Source: Paramarasmius palmivorus (taxonomy: Eukaryota; Basidiomycota; Agaricomycetes; Agaricales; Marasmiaceae). Taken from it: a stretch of DNA of 64,000 nucleotides. The translations under genes were made by a program, and so were the position numbers. The notes beneath the pieces are model-generated. The model was not told where the DNA came from. It saw only the letters and a program-made list of their open reading frames with translations, and made no database searches. Each line of letters starts with the position of its first letter. The stretch's first letter is position 1. The DNA lies in assembly GCA_037176845.1 (NCBI GenBank), contig JAYKXP010000049.1:310001-374000 (forward strand). Direction: 5' to 3'. This document shows, in pieces, positions 33,274 to 44,916 of the stretch.

Positions 33274-35415
33274 CTAATGCGCGTCTAGCTCGTTTAGAAC
33301 CTCAGCGACACCCTCATGTCTTGCTTGGACCTTAATACGGTAAGGCATAGGAGACCTCCCAGACAGCCCATCGTATTCTTTGAGGTCTATGGGCTCCTCT
33401 GGGATCTCTGACATATGAAATGCCCACAGCATCCGAGTAATGGCAAGAAATAATTCACGATCTGCAAGGAGCATCCCGATGCAGATCCGGCGCCTAGAAT
33501 CGTATATTAGAATGGAAAAGCGAAGCACGTTCATATGTCATGCATGTTACGCACCCGACACCCTAGATAAATTGAAGGGTCAGTGGAATGTACGGATAGA
33601 GCTGTATTGAATAACTGACAAACATCCAGTGGTCCCGCTTGTACGGATCGCTGAGGTTGGCGCTCTCTGCAGAATTTAAACTGTCGTCAACGTAGCGATC
33701 GGGCTGCAAAAGTCCGCGAGTTAGTATTTTGGGTGGGAATGAGGGGACACTAACGTTGAATGCGTATGGATCTGGATAACGACACTCGTTAAAATGCAAA
33801 CTGTAGGTGTTGCAGATAACGACCGTGTCTTTTGGAATCACATATCCGCGGTAGGTGAACTCCTCCGTGACTGCATGTGGTGTCCCCAGCCAGAAGGGAT
33901 TATGGTATCTGTCGTGCCATTAGCATTTATCTCCCAAAGGGGACGTGAGGTTACCTTTGCACCTAGTAGGGTAAAGAGTTCCCTTAAATATTTTTTCCCG
34001 AAAAGTCAGGACTAACTTACTTCCTTGATAATAGCACGGCAGTAGTGCAATTGAGCCTGGTCGTGATGGGTCGGTAATCTGCCACGTCCTACAACTCTAT
34101 CCAACTCTTCATGGGCCTTTCTCTGTGCTTCCGGGCATCGGCAGATGTGAGCAGCGAACCACTGAATGAGCCCCGCAGGCTTAATCGAGATATAATCAGA
34201 AGGAGCGACATAAATAGTATGCTGTAAACGCACTGTCTCCACACCAGCAATCATAAACGCCACAGTCAACATGGTTATGTCCAAATCATCAAGGTCCTCT
34301 TCAACCCTGATCTCCAGTAATCTTTTTGCGAAGCAGTCGGGAATATATTCCCCTGCTTTAAGACGCCTCTCCATATCCTTGATCATTGTTCCATAGAGCT
34401 TGATCGTATCCTCGCGTAAACGAACGCCTCGTCTCTGCATTGGGGTGGGAAACCATTGAAGGAATGGCACAAAGTCCACAAGGTTTGAGACAGGTCCCGT
34501 ACAATTCCTTGCAATCCTTTATTCGCATAACAGCAAACGCTGACATAAAAGCACTCACATAAATTCCCTGCTAATTCGGAGAACCTCACTGACCATGGGG
34601 TCGCTCAAAGCATCAGTACGAGTACCGAACGTGATAGCAAGCATGTTATTCAGTAGGCAACGCCCAGCATATTTCTATAGGAGTAACAGTCAGCTAACCT
34701 TTTCGACAAGCCAGACGATTTACCTGTGGATTGATAGGTAGAAGACCTCCATTACTATCCTTGTAGAGAGATTTGACGAGAACAAAAGCTTCACGTTCAA
34801 GGATGGGCGTGAACTCGTCTACTGAGCGCTGTTGTATGTAGGAGTAGGCGATGCGCCTGTGCTTCCTCCTGTGCTATAGATATAAGATGAAGCTTGTAAG
34901 CGGCGAGTTGAAGTAACGCGGACCAAATATCATTGTACTGTGACCCTGTGATCGCTCTTCCCAGAAAGATCGTTTGAGCCTTGATGAACATATCCTTCCT
35001 CGACGAAACGATTGCCCCCTTAGTGACCATGATATCCTTCACAATTCCGGGGTCCGAAAGCACGACAAATAGCTGATTTCCTAGCCGAAGCGAATAGATG
35101 TCACCATATTTCTTGTACCAACGATGGAGAGTGAGTTCAGGATAGTGCGTCATGAACGGAAATGACCCTAAAGAAGTCAAAGATGGAAGGGACCAACATG
35201 CAAATACTTCGAGGACACTGACCAAGGATCGGGAAACCTACTGGTCCGTGAGGAACAGATACTCCGCCTGAATGCCTGACCAGACTATTTCTGATATATC
35301 CCAACACAAGTGTTACGAGTAGCGCGGGGCCTAGCCAGTCTCGGAAAAGAGTATTGAGGTCGCCCATTCTTTGAAGGGTGTCGGTACCATCGAGAGTGGA
35401 GGTATTGAAAGGCAT
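33274..35415 (-). CDS. Cytochrome P450 monooxygenase with two 8-nt micro-exons
   Basis: A membrane-anchored P450 of about 500 residues. The N-terminal anchor is WLGPALLVTLVLGYI. Family landmarks after splicing are the proline hinge PHGPVGFPILG, the helix C motif WRKHRR (rebuilt from TG|G AGG AAG CAC), the helix I motif MIAGVET, ExxR as KEVQRYHNP, PDRY, and the haem loop FGVGRRICIG with its cysteine ligand. ExxR needs the 8-nt exon 33955-33962, and the haem loop needs the 8-nt exon 33555-33562. Without either, the frame breaks. The class resembles basidiomycete P450s once annotated as O-methylsterigmatocystin oxidoreductases; the substrate is unknown. I use the ATG at 35415; a second in-frame ATG lies 39 bp upstream, at 35454. 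It is TATA-poor. The aldo/keto reductase lies 4 kb downstream on the same strand of the map. Confidence 0.88.
33555..33562 (-). other. 8-nt micro-exon encoding part of the P450 haem loop
   Basis: The sequence GGTGTCGG is flanked by a 3' splice site (atctag) and a 5' splice site (gtgcgt). It joins ATG TTT to G CGC CGG and yields MFGVGRRICIG. Skipping it gives a frameshift within the cysteine-ligand loop. Confidence 0.88.
33955..33962 (-). other. 8-nt micro-exon encoding part of the P450 ExxR motif
   Basis: The sequence GTGCAAAG lies between an acceptor (tactag) and a donor (gtaacc). It joins AAG GAA to A TAC CAT and gives KEVQRYHN. The arginine of ExxR is split across its 3' junction. Skipping it gives KE-I-P-stop. 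Confidence 0.88.
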
Positions 35416-37189
35416 GTTCAGCCCCAGTGGCCCCCGCGAGTTATATGTGATCATATAAAGCGATGCTATCAGCCGAAAATTCGATGTGAATTTTGCATGC
35501 GTGTGTCGTACTCGTGGACTCTGGTCCTCAATATTTCCCCATTTCACCCTCCGTACGACCACTGCCCAAGTCTGAACGAATAACGGGTATGTATGGGTCT
35601 TGTTGCAGGTGCACCAGGTCCGGCTGTTCCAATATGGCCTCTATTTCAGGAGCCGAGCCAGACCATATTCGTGTCCTGGACGAGTCTATTTGCGGACAGC
35701 ACCGAGAGAAGAGTCTATCACGGATTAACGTCGATCGTCATTACACTTGAATAGAGCATCGATTCACTAACCCCAAGGGCGAACGTTGTAAAACTTCGGG
35801 GAATGAAGTTGCAGGCGCCTCGTCCAGGGTATTAATCATGAGTAGTCGTTCAGCGAGAATTTATCAGGGATCTAGACTTGGCGAATTGGTGTGAGTGCGA
35901 TTGAATGCATCGCAGGGACCACGAGGCCAGTAATCTCCGACGGTGACCAGTAGTCCCGTTGTTGTTTATGTGGACGTCGAAACCCCACGAACGAGGGACG
36001 CAATCAGAATCTGAGTCTTGACTATCTGATTCTTTGATTCCTTAGTTGTAGCCCAGTGGACTCGTATATAGCTTGGCATTCGGGCCTTTTTGAGGGATTC
36101 GCCAATAAGTACCTTTGATCGACGATCATCACTACATGTATCACCCAGGAGTTGAGGAATAGCGGTACAAAATCTGTGACACTCACTGAATGAATGACGG
36201 CGGTAGGCAGGACTTGAAAGTCTTACACGAGGCAAACGTCGGACTAGAACAATTTGAATGACACTCAAGGCAAGCTTGTCGCTTCTCTGTCAAGAATATG
36301 ACAAGTCGAATGGGTATGTTGGGAAGCTGATTTGATGCAAATTAGTACTATCCAGTCGGGATGCGCAAAATCCGTTATTTGTTTGGCTTTGTAGTCCACA
36401 CTTCATCTTGAATGCAGCAAGATTCGCATAATGAAACCCTGAAAAGTCACGACGAAAGAAAACCGGGACTTCAAGCAAGTAGAAGATGAGAGTAAGAGGA
36501 GTCTGAGAAAGAGAGATTTCCTGTGACCGTGTGAATCACCCTCAACTGAGCGCTAAGCGCTTCCGCTTTTGACCACGTGTCGCACTCTCCTTGTTTGTTC
36601 CCAATTTGTTCCTTGATGCCACTTGTCCGTCAAACCTTCGCAAGACGTCAAGTCTCCACCACTACGATCATTCTACAGCATGTGCCTTCATAGTCACTAG
36701 ACCTTACAAGTTACCACAGCTATGGATTGAACACTTTCTATCTCTACAGCCAGACGGGTTGTGATACAAAGAGGAAGTACATGCCAGTGTGTAAGATACT
36801 ACGAGGTACGCAGAAGACACTCAGGTGTCACGACGAACGATACGGTACACCACTGCCCCTTTTGCCGAGATTTCCTAGATTCCACGACCACTAAGGGACA
36901 TATGGGGATTTAAAGTTCAGCGGTGCAGCGGCTGCTTTACTCTAAAACGTATGTAGTAAATCCCGCATCACTGATCTGCTACCTTCAACTGATTGAACAG
37001 CCCACCAGTTTGCTAAGAGAACAGGATGACGACTTGAACAAGAGGCTTCCATTGCAGTCGATGTCGTTATCCTCTTATAAGTACGGGTCCCGACGACCTG
37101 CGCCATATTCGCCTTCCCACTGTTCGCCTCGTGCTCGTGCTGTTGTCCTTGTGCGGGCGCTTCTCTCGCACTAGTAGAGACCACAAGTC
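35416..37189. other. Long intergenic region between divergent P450 and DUF6534 genes
   Basis: No gene assembled on either strand. A 100-residue antisense open frame (35966-36268) has no recognisable features. A GAGCGCTAAGCGCTT palindromic motif is at 36548-36562. Confidence 0.35.
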
Positions 37190-39038
37190 ATGTCGGCTAC
37201 GCAAATCAGCACTGATGGCCCCGGCCTCGACATGTCAAAGATTTTCGCCCCCTTTTACTGGGGTAAGTAACGACACCTGGTTTGAACCCTGAACGTCACT
37301 TACCGAACGAAAATCTTACAGGTTTTGTCGTTTCATTATTGTCAGTCTTGCGTTCTCGCCTTGCATTCATAACTCAAGTCCTCAAACCAGCCTCGGAGGG
37401 ATCACAATCGTCCAAGCGTATATCTACTTCCCGCACCCAACCGACCGCAAACTCGTCCAGACCATTGTCAGTCTTTCCAGTTCTCTCACAAATTCCGGCC
37501 TTTACTTGACTGGTCCTACTCAAAACAGGCTGCAACTATGCTGTACGTTTCGTGTATCCAGTCATGCTTCGCTAGATGTTTACCTGAACACAGAATCCTT
37601 GACCTCGCTTCTTCCGCCCTTATTGCACAATCTCTCTATTATTACACGGTGAGAGGCCCTGATTGGATGAGTAATCAGATTTCATCTCATCCGACTAGAT
37701 TCCGCACTACGGCTCTCTTGCTCAGTTGAGCAGCGTCACACCGTGAGCACCCTTGCAAGTAGCCTGACTCGTCTGAACTAGTCATGTTCTAGAGAACTTT
37801 CCGCTGAATGCCTCATCTCAACGATCATTACTTTTATGTACGTCTCTGTTCCTTATCCACTTATACACTACTAATCGACCAGGTCAGCTCCCAAATGTAT
37901 TTTGTGTACCAGATTTATTCGAGTAAGCAAGCTCAGCTGCCTGCCTCCGCCATTGTAACCGTTAAATCCACTAGTCAAAAGCCTAGGCAAAACAGCCTGG
38001 GTGTTGATTGCGGCCATCGTACGTCCCTACGCAACTTGACTATCATATCACTGAGATCCTTGCGATCAGACTGCTTGCGCCGTTGCTGCATTTGGTACGT
38101 ATCCAAGCGCATCCATGTGGTTGTATACTTATGCATGCGCCGTATTGATAGTGGGTGGTGTTGGTATGTATTCGAATACGGCCTAGCTCGGTGCGCTTAT
38201 CACCCAGTTTACAGGGTGCGTTGCAGCCATGGTTATATTCCATCACGGTGTTCTGGCAAACAGGAACGAGAAGTTCTCAGTAAGACTTCATTTCATGCGA
38301 TTCCCGACTCGGGTTATTAACGCGGCTTCACCGATAGATTTTCTTTGGATTAGCGAAAGGATTTGGTTCTTTGACCGATATCATCGCCACATTGGCCATG
38401 TGCTTCTTCCTCTCAGCGTCAAGGACAGGTATCAGTGTCCAGTGCGTAAATTTATAATGAGGCGTTCCGGTCTTGACCCTTTTGTTTCAACAGGACTAAT
38501 GGATTGATTAAATCCCTCATTCAATATGTTGTCAATCGTGGCGTTCTCGTTACGCTGATACAGACTCTCCTACTGATCCTGTTCTATGCGGCGCCCAACA
38601 ATCTTTATTGGTATGGTCCCTTGATTCATCAACACCGATCAAGGGGTTCTGATTCAGTGTGCTTTGATTGCAGGCTTTCAGCACACATCAATGTCACGAA
38701 GCTGTATGCCAACACATTCTGTGAGTCTCATTTCAATTTGATGTGCACTCACTGAACCTTAAGTATCATGTCATATCCGCGCAGTCGCCATGTGAGTAGT
38801 TTGCCCGCATGAACCAATACACTGGCTGAACAGTGCTTTGCGGACAAGGTTGAACGCAAGGGAACATATCAAACAGAAGCATGCGGGGTCGAAGGCAGTC
38901 AACTCGTCATACAATGGCTATATCTCGAGCAGACTCAACGAGGATCGTTCATTCAGTGCAAATCATGCACCCGAGGGGCAAGACAAGTCGTATGAGATGC
39001 CGACGGTCACCAAAAGCGTTGTCATAGCTGAACTATAA
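37190..39038 (+). CDS. DUF6534 multi-pass membrane protein
   Basis: More than ten short exons splice into about 340 residues. Reading in order: MSATQISTDGPGLDMSKIFA, FYWGFVVSLFLGGITIVQAY, IYFPHPTDRKLVQTIAATML, ILDLASSALIAQSLYYYTIP, ECLISTIITFISQMYFVYQI, KSLGKTAWVLIAAI, IFFGLAKGFGSLTDIIATLA, then TNGLIKSLIQYVVNRGVLVT and LIQTLLLILFYAAPNNLYWL. The last two blocks are DUF6534 and are highly characteristic. The C-terminal tail is hydrophilic. Seven spans are expected; no ligand is known for any member. Several junctions require choosing among nearby AG acceptors (for example 37976 rather than the later one) to stay in frame, so exon edges carry some uncertainty. A 7-nt exon lies at 38785-38791. 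Confidence 0.85.
38785..38791 (+). other. 7-nt micro-exon in the DUF6534 gene
   Basis: The sequence TCGCCAT is bounded by cgcgcag and gtgagt. It joins ACA TTC T to T GCT TTG and gives TFFAIALRTRLNARE, matching the family's C-terminal helix. Skipping it leads to a stop seven codons on. Confidence 0.7.
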
Positions 39039-39179
39039 TTGTCCTTTGATGATGATGACATGCGACAGTACGGACCCGTGCCTGTGTCCGAGCTCATGAA
39101 CTTCTTTTATATATTGTTCCCATGTACATATTCTCCTATCTTACATTGTGTTTCTGCGTTTATACGACCCAGTACCCTT

Positions 39180-40564
39180 TCACTTCTGCAATGGTGGGCT
39201 CTGCTTCAGAACATGACGCATACTGTTGGGGCCATAGCGATCACCAGGGATGTTGCTTGCTTCTGAGATCTTGCGAATGGTAGCAATCTCCTCGGCACTC
39301 AGCTTCACGGATGCAGCACCCATATTCTCTTCTAGGTACTGGGGCGCTTCCCGGGTCAGTCTTTCTTTCGAAACTAAAGGGAGTCGCGCAAGTACTCACC
39401 TTGATTTTTTTAGTCCCCGGAATGACAACAAAATCGTCACCCTGCGCCAAAATCCAAGCCAGGGTGACTTGTCCGGGAGTGGCATTATGCTTATCGCCAA
39501 TTTCCTGAATGCGTTTTACAACATCCAGTATCTTGGGGAAGTTCTCTGGCTGGTACCTAGAATAGATGTGTGAGCTTGATAGTATCCACGATGCCAGACT
39601 CCACTCAGGACTTACTTCGGGATCGTGCGCCTGAAATCGTCTTCTTCGAAGTCATCGAATGATTTCTACGACAAAGTCAACAGCAGCTTCAAACAGGAAT
39701 CTTGAGAACCCACGTATTGCCCAGTGATAAGACCTCGGGCTAGCGGTGAATACGCAACGATTACGATACCGAGTTCCCTAGCTGTTTTCAGAATCGCAAG
39801 CTGTTCATCTTCGATGTCGAGAACCAGAGGCGAGAATTCAACTTGGATAGCAGAAATAGGATGAACAGCATGGGCTCTCCGAAGATCCGCGGCAGTACAT
39901 TCTGAAAGACCAAGGTACTTGACCTTGCCCTCCCTGGGATCGTAATACGTAGCGTAAGAGAGCGGGAAGTATTAATGACTATGGTGAACTCACTTGACAA
40001 GCTCGGCCATTGCACCGACAGTCAATTCAATAGGGGTTTTGGGATCAGTTCTGGTGTAGCGGGATCAAGTATTGACCATAGGCACGACCTCGGAAACCAA
40101 CCTGTGAGCGTAATACAAATCGATATACTCGACGCCAAAGCGCTCGAGTGATTTGGCGCACTGCTCTTTCACGTATTCCGGTTCACCACGGATTCCATCT
40201 GGTGTGTTCCCGAACTTTGATGTAAGGAAGATGTCGCTGCGCTTCCCGGTACGCTTGAACCTAGATAGTCACATAATCAGACTTCGTTGAGATTGCGTAA
40301 GGAAGAGTATGCACCATTTCCCGATAAGCTCTTCAGAATCGCCATAAACATTTGCAGAGTCCCAGTGGTCACAGCCCAAGGCATGAGCGGCGTCCAAGAC
40401 CTGATTGTGTGAATGAGTTTCACAGAAAACCATAAATTAAAGGGAAAAACCTTGAATCGTTCTTCGTCTGTGCCTACTTTGCCATAAAATCGACTGATAC
40501 CCATAGCTCCGAACCCAATAGGGTGAACAAGGGCATCCCCAATCTTTCTTGGTGGCAAAGTCAT
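39180..40564 (-). CDS. Aldo/keto reductase
   Basis: A spliced protein of about 340 residues starting [20 protein letters not shown]. The AKR catalytic residues are visible in order: Asp and Tyr in [11 protein letters not shown], Lys in FLTSKFG, and His in [16 protein letters not shown] and the NADPH-binding stretch [20 protein letters not shown] lie in the C-terminal third. The protein ends in LKQSPPLQK. AKRs of this yeast-type branch reduce aldehydes and ketones with NADPH; pyridoxal-, aryl- or sugar-type substrates are all possible. On the minus strand a TATTTAAA element lies about 50 bp upstream of the start (40613-40620). It is next to the P450 and the second MFS gene, but has no obvious shared pathway with them. 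Confidence 0.93.
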
Positions 40565-40612
40565 GATAGAAGCTGTTTAGAAAGCTGGGAAATTTTGCTT
40601 GGACTCCCATCC

Positions 40613-40620
40613 TTTAAATA
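40613..40620 (-). promoter_or_regulatory. TATA-like element of the aldo/keto reductase gene
   Basis: TATTTAAA on the minus strand, 49 bp upstream of the ATG at 40564. Confidence 0.4.
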
Positions 40621-42200
40621 CTGCCATTGGTATGTCGTATGACATGCCCTCCGGTACGCTGTACCCGAATTGTCGTCGTCATTTGTGAGGAGACCATGGT
40701 TGACCAAGAGCAGCGGTTACGAGTGGCTGAGCATAGTATTCAAAGCTTCGGAATCTAGCCGTTGGTTGTGAAGATTATTGTAGGTGTGCCTAGTACTCGA
40801 ATAGAGTCAATAGAGTCGCTGACGATGTTCACTGTGCGAAGTCCCCTCGTGCTAAAAAAAGGTCAATTTACATGTAATAATTATCAATGGTAAAACGCAC
40901 TGGTCTCGATATCTTCCTTTACCTCTACCTAAGAAACTATCGCCCTCTGCAGCTTGCCCGTATTTCAGCCAGGTTTGTCGTGGTGGAAAGTGGGAAAGAG
41001 GGGCACTTGACGTCGCCGTGCAACCGCTGCCGTGATGAAAGGCTATGAATGGTTCGTCAGTTTTCTTTTCTCTTCACCACGTTGACCTTTCAGCATACGG
41101 CACGTACAGCTTGAAGTTTGAACCTATCCTGGCGATAACCGCCCAAAATTGCGTCGGATGTGTTCCGGTATGTTTTCGCCTATCATTTGAGGGACAAGCA
41201 AGGGACAAGAGACGAATCGGCGAACGAGTGGGGTTGTCCTCTGATGACTGGATGAATGCAAAGACAAAGATATCATTGGTGCGTTCAACTCAGAACTGCC
41301 AGGTGCATCATCACACATTGCAATTGACTCATACAAAACCAGGTTCCTGGACAACGTTGGAGATACAATACATTCTTGCCATTCAGAGAGGCTCCGATGA
41401 AGTACCTACTTCGGCACGAGTAGCGGCCCATAGCGGCGATTCTTTTTGCTTTCGCCGTTGATTCTTAAAGCAAAACAGTAGTATCATCCAGGAAGGTCCC
41501 TGGGTGATGGGTCGGCTTTCCCAATTTCAGCGCAGATTTTTGGACGATATGATACGAAGGTCGGTTAATTCAATCTTACCTATTTCAAAGTACTATTCGT
41601 TCTGATGATTCAAAGATGGTTCAGATACCACTAATATGATGGGAATGTACGCCGTTTTGTCAACAGATACAGCCTCCGCACCACAGGCAACGTTATTCTG
41701 CCAAATCGAATTGTGTTGCAGGGTCAAGTGTATCTACTGCTCCTATCACGTCCGCGGATTTGCACCAATAGAGTCAAGGCTTCGGGGCGAAACCCTTACC
41801 TTCCTGCAAGTCTGAAAAACAAATTCAAACATCAGGAGGACGGTCCAACCGTTCTGCGACATGCCCGCCCTCACGGATCTGCTGACAACGGCAACATTCT
41901 GGTTCCACGCCGACACATATGGAATCTGGTGGATTCCACTTTTCTTTGATCAATCTGATACGTGTGGGGTTTATTCTGGGGCATGAACGGGGTATGCCAG
42001 TCTGGGTCCGGCTATTTTCGTGGCAGATTTACGATACTCCAGGACACTCGTCGAAAGGGCACACTATTCATTCATATCTCATGACCAGCTCGATCCGGAT
42101 AATACAACTCCCCCCATAAAAACTCGCGCCGTTCCCGTTTAATGACCTAGGTTTCCTTCCTCCTTTCTTACTTTGAGAAAACCCTCGCTCTCTACCCGAG
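40621..42200. other. Long divergent intergenic region
   Basis: The region between the AKR (-) and second MFS (+) genes. A 138-codon open frame at 41045-41461 shows no domain, leader or splice logic and is not called. A CATAAAA element at 42115-42121 may serve the MFS gene. Confidence 0.35.
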
Positions 42201-44916
42201 ATGTCTATGTCAACGACCTACGAACGCGAGATGACCAGAAAGGTACTCTGGAAACTCGATTGTCACGTTCTGCCGCCTCTGGCTTTGGTATGTGGTGTAA
42301 CCCATCGTCGTTCAGAGTGTTGTCTCATCGTTCCTCCAGTTGTGGCTAGCCAATTTTATTGACAGGAGTAACATCGGGAATGCTAGGTGAACCTTATCAT
42401 GGTGGTGCCCATCCATGTATTGAACGGACGTTCTATCAGGATCGCCGGATTGGAGAGGGATGCTCATTTACACGGCAATCAGTTCAACGTCGTGCTCACA
42501 GGTGTGTTTCTCCTCACGTTTCAGCGTAGGTATTCCGAAGCTGAACCTATTTTTGCACAGTTTTCTATGTTTCGTGAGTACCGCGAATGTTAACGCTTAT
42601 CGACATCCAATCTCAACGATGCCAGATATCTCTTAATCGAGTTACCGTCGAACTGGATCCTCAAACGCATGGGCCCAAATGTGTGTTCACTTCGCATACC
42701 TTGCTACCGACCGGATATTCATCTATTTTTACACAGCGCTGGCTTCCGATCATCGTTAGGTATGCTTCTTAGTTATCGCGACGCTTCTCGTTCCTGACTT
42801 GTATGGAGTGCTTGGGGCATTGTCACCACATTGACGGGATTGGTCCACAACTTCGGAGGACTTCTTGCCATTCGAATCTTCCTAGGGTTCTGCGAGGGCG
42901 GACTCCTGCCTGGTATGGTATGTGATTGACTTATCTTTGACCTTTCGTGTGCATTGAATGATTGACCCCAGGTCTTGTATCTGAGCACGCTGTACAAGAG
43001 ACATGAACTTCAACTACGGTATGTCTCTCCCAGTAGTCGAACTCGTTCTTTCTGACGTAGCGACCCTTGATCAGAGTGGGCATATTCTATGCTTCTGGTG
43101 CGCATCAATATCCTTCGACAACCTGACGTATGCTTACCGATGTCCTATTAGCCTCACTGAGCGGAGCATTTGGAGGGTTACTAGGTACGACTCCAATTCA
43201 TTTCTTTTACCTATACTCACGAAATTACAGCAACGGCTATCAGTAAGATGGAAGGCGTTGGCGGACTGTCCGGGTGGCGATGGATCTTCATCCTAGAGGG
43301 AATGGCCACTGTTCTGCTTGCTGGCGTCGCTGCAATTTTCTTGCCAGCCACTCTCTCTACTGCCAAGTTCTTCACGGAAGAAGAGCGAGAGTTTGCCGGT
43401 GAGGCCTCCCGATGACTTTTTCCGCGATCCGATAGCTTTAACGTTCGCCTTCAGTCAAACGATTCAGATCCGACAACGTAGCCACAACCACCACTGATGT
43501 CCTTAAAGACCGTTCCTCTTCTACGTCCCTCTCTGAAAAGCAAGACGACTCTCGTTTAGAGGAAGCGCAACCGTCGCCACAGCCGTTTACCCCCGCTCCC
43601 GTAAACCAGGAAGAGGAAGCGTTCGAGTGGAGGGAGGTCCGAAGAGGTATGGAATCTGAGATGTTCGCTAAACGGGGAATGACACCTTTTCTATCAGGTA
43701 TGCGCGATATACAGACATGGCTCACCGGTATAGCCTACTTCGGACTGATTGTCAGTCTGTATTCGTATTCTCTGTTCTTGTAAGTCTCCGTATCTCTGTG
43801 ACTTCTTCCCAGACTAACTGATCTAATAGACCAACAATTGTTACGGGATTGGGCTACTCAGGATCAGAAGCTCAGCTGCACACGGGTATGGACATATGCC
43901 TCAAAGCAGAACCACATCTGACTATCGTTGTTAGTCCCTCCGTATGTTCCTGCTGCTGTTCTTACCGGTAAGATCGGTTTTGTCAAAATACGGACTGGCG
44001 GCTGACTGATCTTAGTTGTGGTGGCGTTTTTGAGTGACCGGCTACACTGGAGAGGGCCCTTCATCTTGATCTGTCTGCCTATTGCAATTGCCGGTAATTA
44101 CCCCGCTCTTTGAATGTTGTCAGGCGCTTACTCGAATTTGTTTCAGGATACATCCTCGCCATAACGGCGACGACGAACTCGGCCCGCTATGCTGCTGTAT
44201 TCCTCATGGCCGCTGGAGTGTACGTTTTCCACATTACCCGACGCCTCGTAATGACCTCAGCGCTCATCTGACTTTCGCTCCGCAGTTATCCATCAGGCCC
44301 ATGCATTTTGTGAGAGTTTTTCAAACCGTTGCGGCGATAAGTCATTTACCAATCTTCCGGATAGATCTATACTTCCGAACAATAGCAGCGGCCATTTCAA
44401 GAAAGCGACGACGACTGCTTTGCAGCTCGCGGTTGCTAACTGCGGGTTGGTTTCTATTTTCAATACTTTCAGAGCGTTTGTTAATGGGTTTAACAGAGGC
44501 TTCGTTGCCACCTTTGCTTACACCCAAGGTATAGTCGTGCGACTTTGTGTCGCCACCGTGAGCTAATTCCAATCACTTCTCCCGCTAGACCAAGCCCCTA
44601 GATATATTAAGGGACATAGCATTTCACTGGCGTTCCTTATTCTGGCCTGGGTTCTCATCGCATTCAATGTGTACGTCCATTTATACTTTTTCGCGAGACA
44701 CGCCACCTAAACCACGCCCAGACTTTACTGTAAATGGGAGAACAAAGCGCGAGCTGAGGGACGCCGACAAAAGAACCTGATAGAATATCAAGAACTCTGG
44801 GAAGCTGGGAAGACTCGCGCACCCATAGGTAAGGTTTCCGTTCGACGATTCAAGGTTTCTTTTCTCACTGCTACCCTTCAGGTGACCGTCACCCAGATTT
44901 CCGTTTCACATTGTAA
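42201..44916 (+). CDS. MFS transporter, anion:cation symporter (allantoate/nicotinate permease-like) type
   Basis: About 16 short exons. The first is 42201-42287, and unusually small ones are 13 nt (42561-42573) and 23 nt (two). Splicing yields TYEREMTRKVLWKLDCHVLP, LWLANFIDRSNIGNARIAGL, VFYVSYLLIELPSNWILKRM, IRIFLGFCEGGLLPGMVLYL, ASASLSGAFGGLLATAISKM, GLSGWRWIFILEGMATVLLA, then after a 60-residue acidic loop TVVVAFLSDRLHWRGPFILI, and NCGGFVATFAYTQDQAPRYI. NxIDRxNIGNAR and the GWRWIFILEG motif mark the ACS branch of fungal MFS (Dal5/Tna1-like), which imports organic anions such as allantoate, nicotinate or vitamins with protons. All junctions keep frame and the C-terminus (GDRHPDFRFTL) is the family's usual one. 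The substrate is undetermined. It is convergent with the fungalysin gene. Confidence 0.9.
42561..42573 (+). other. 13-nt micro-exon in the ACS-type transporter gene
   Basis: TTTTCTATGTTTC between a cacag acceptor and a gtgagt donor encodes FYV of the VFYVSY motif in helix 2. Confidence 0.75.

Noticed and set aside
33274..35415. P450 as a pseudogene because the haem and ExxR motifs appear broken
   Set aside because: Both motifs are restored exactly by 8-nt exons with consensus splice sites, so the gene is best read as intact.
41045..41461. 138-codon open frame between AKR and MFS
   Set aside because: Composition and residue order look random; no family, signal or intron logic.
33274..44916. 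P450, AKR and MFS genes as a biosynthetic gene cluster
   Set aside because: No PKS, NRPS, terpene synthase, prenyltransferase or pathway regulator in the window, and housekeeping-type genes are interspersed; proximity alone is weak in such genomes.
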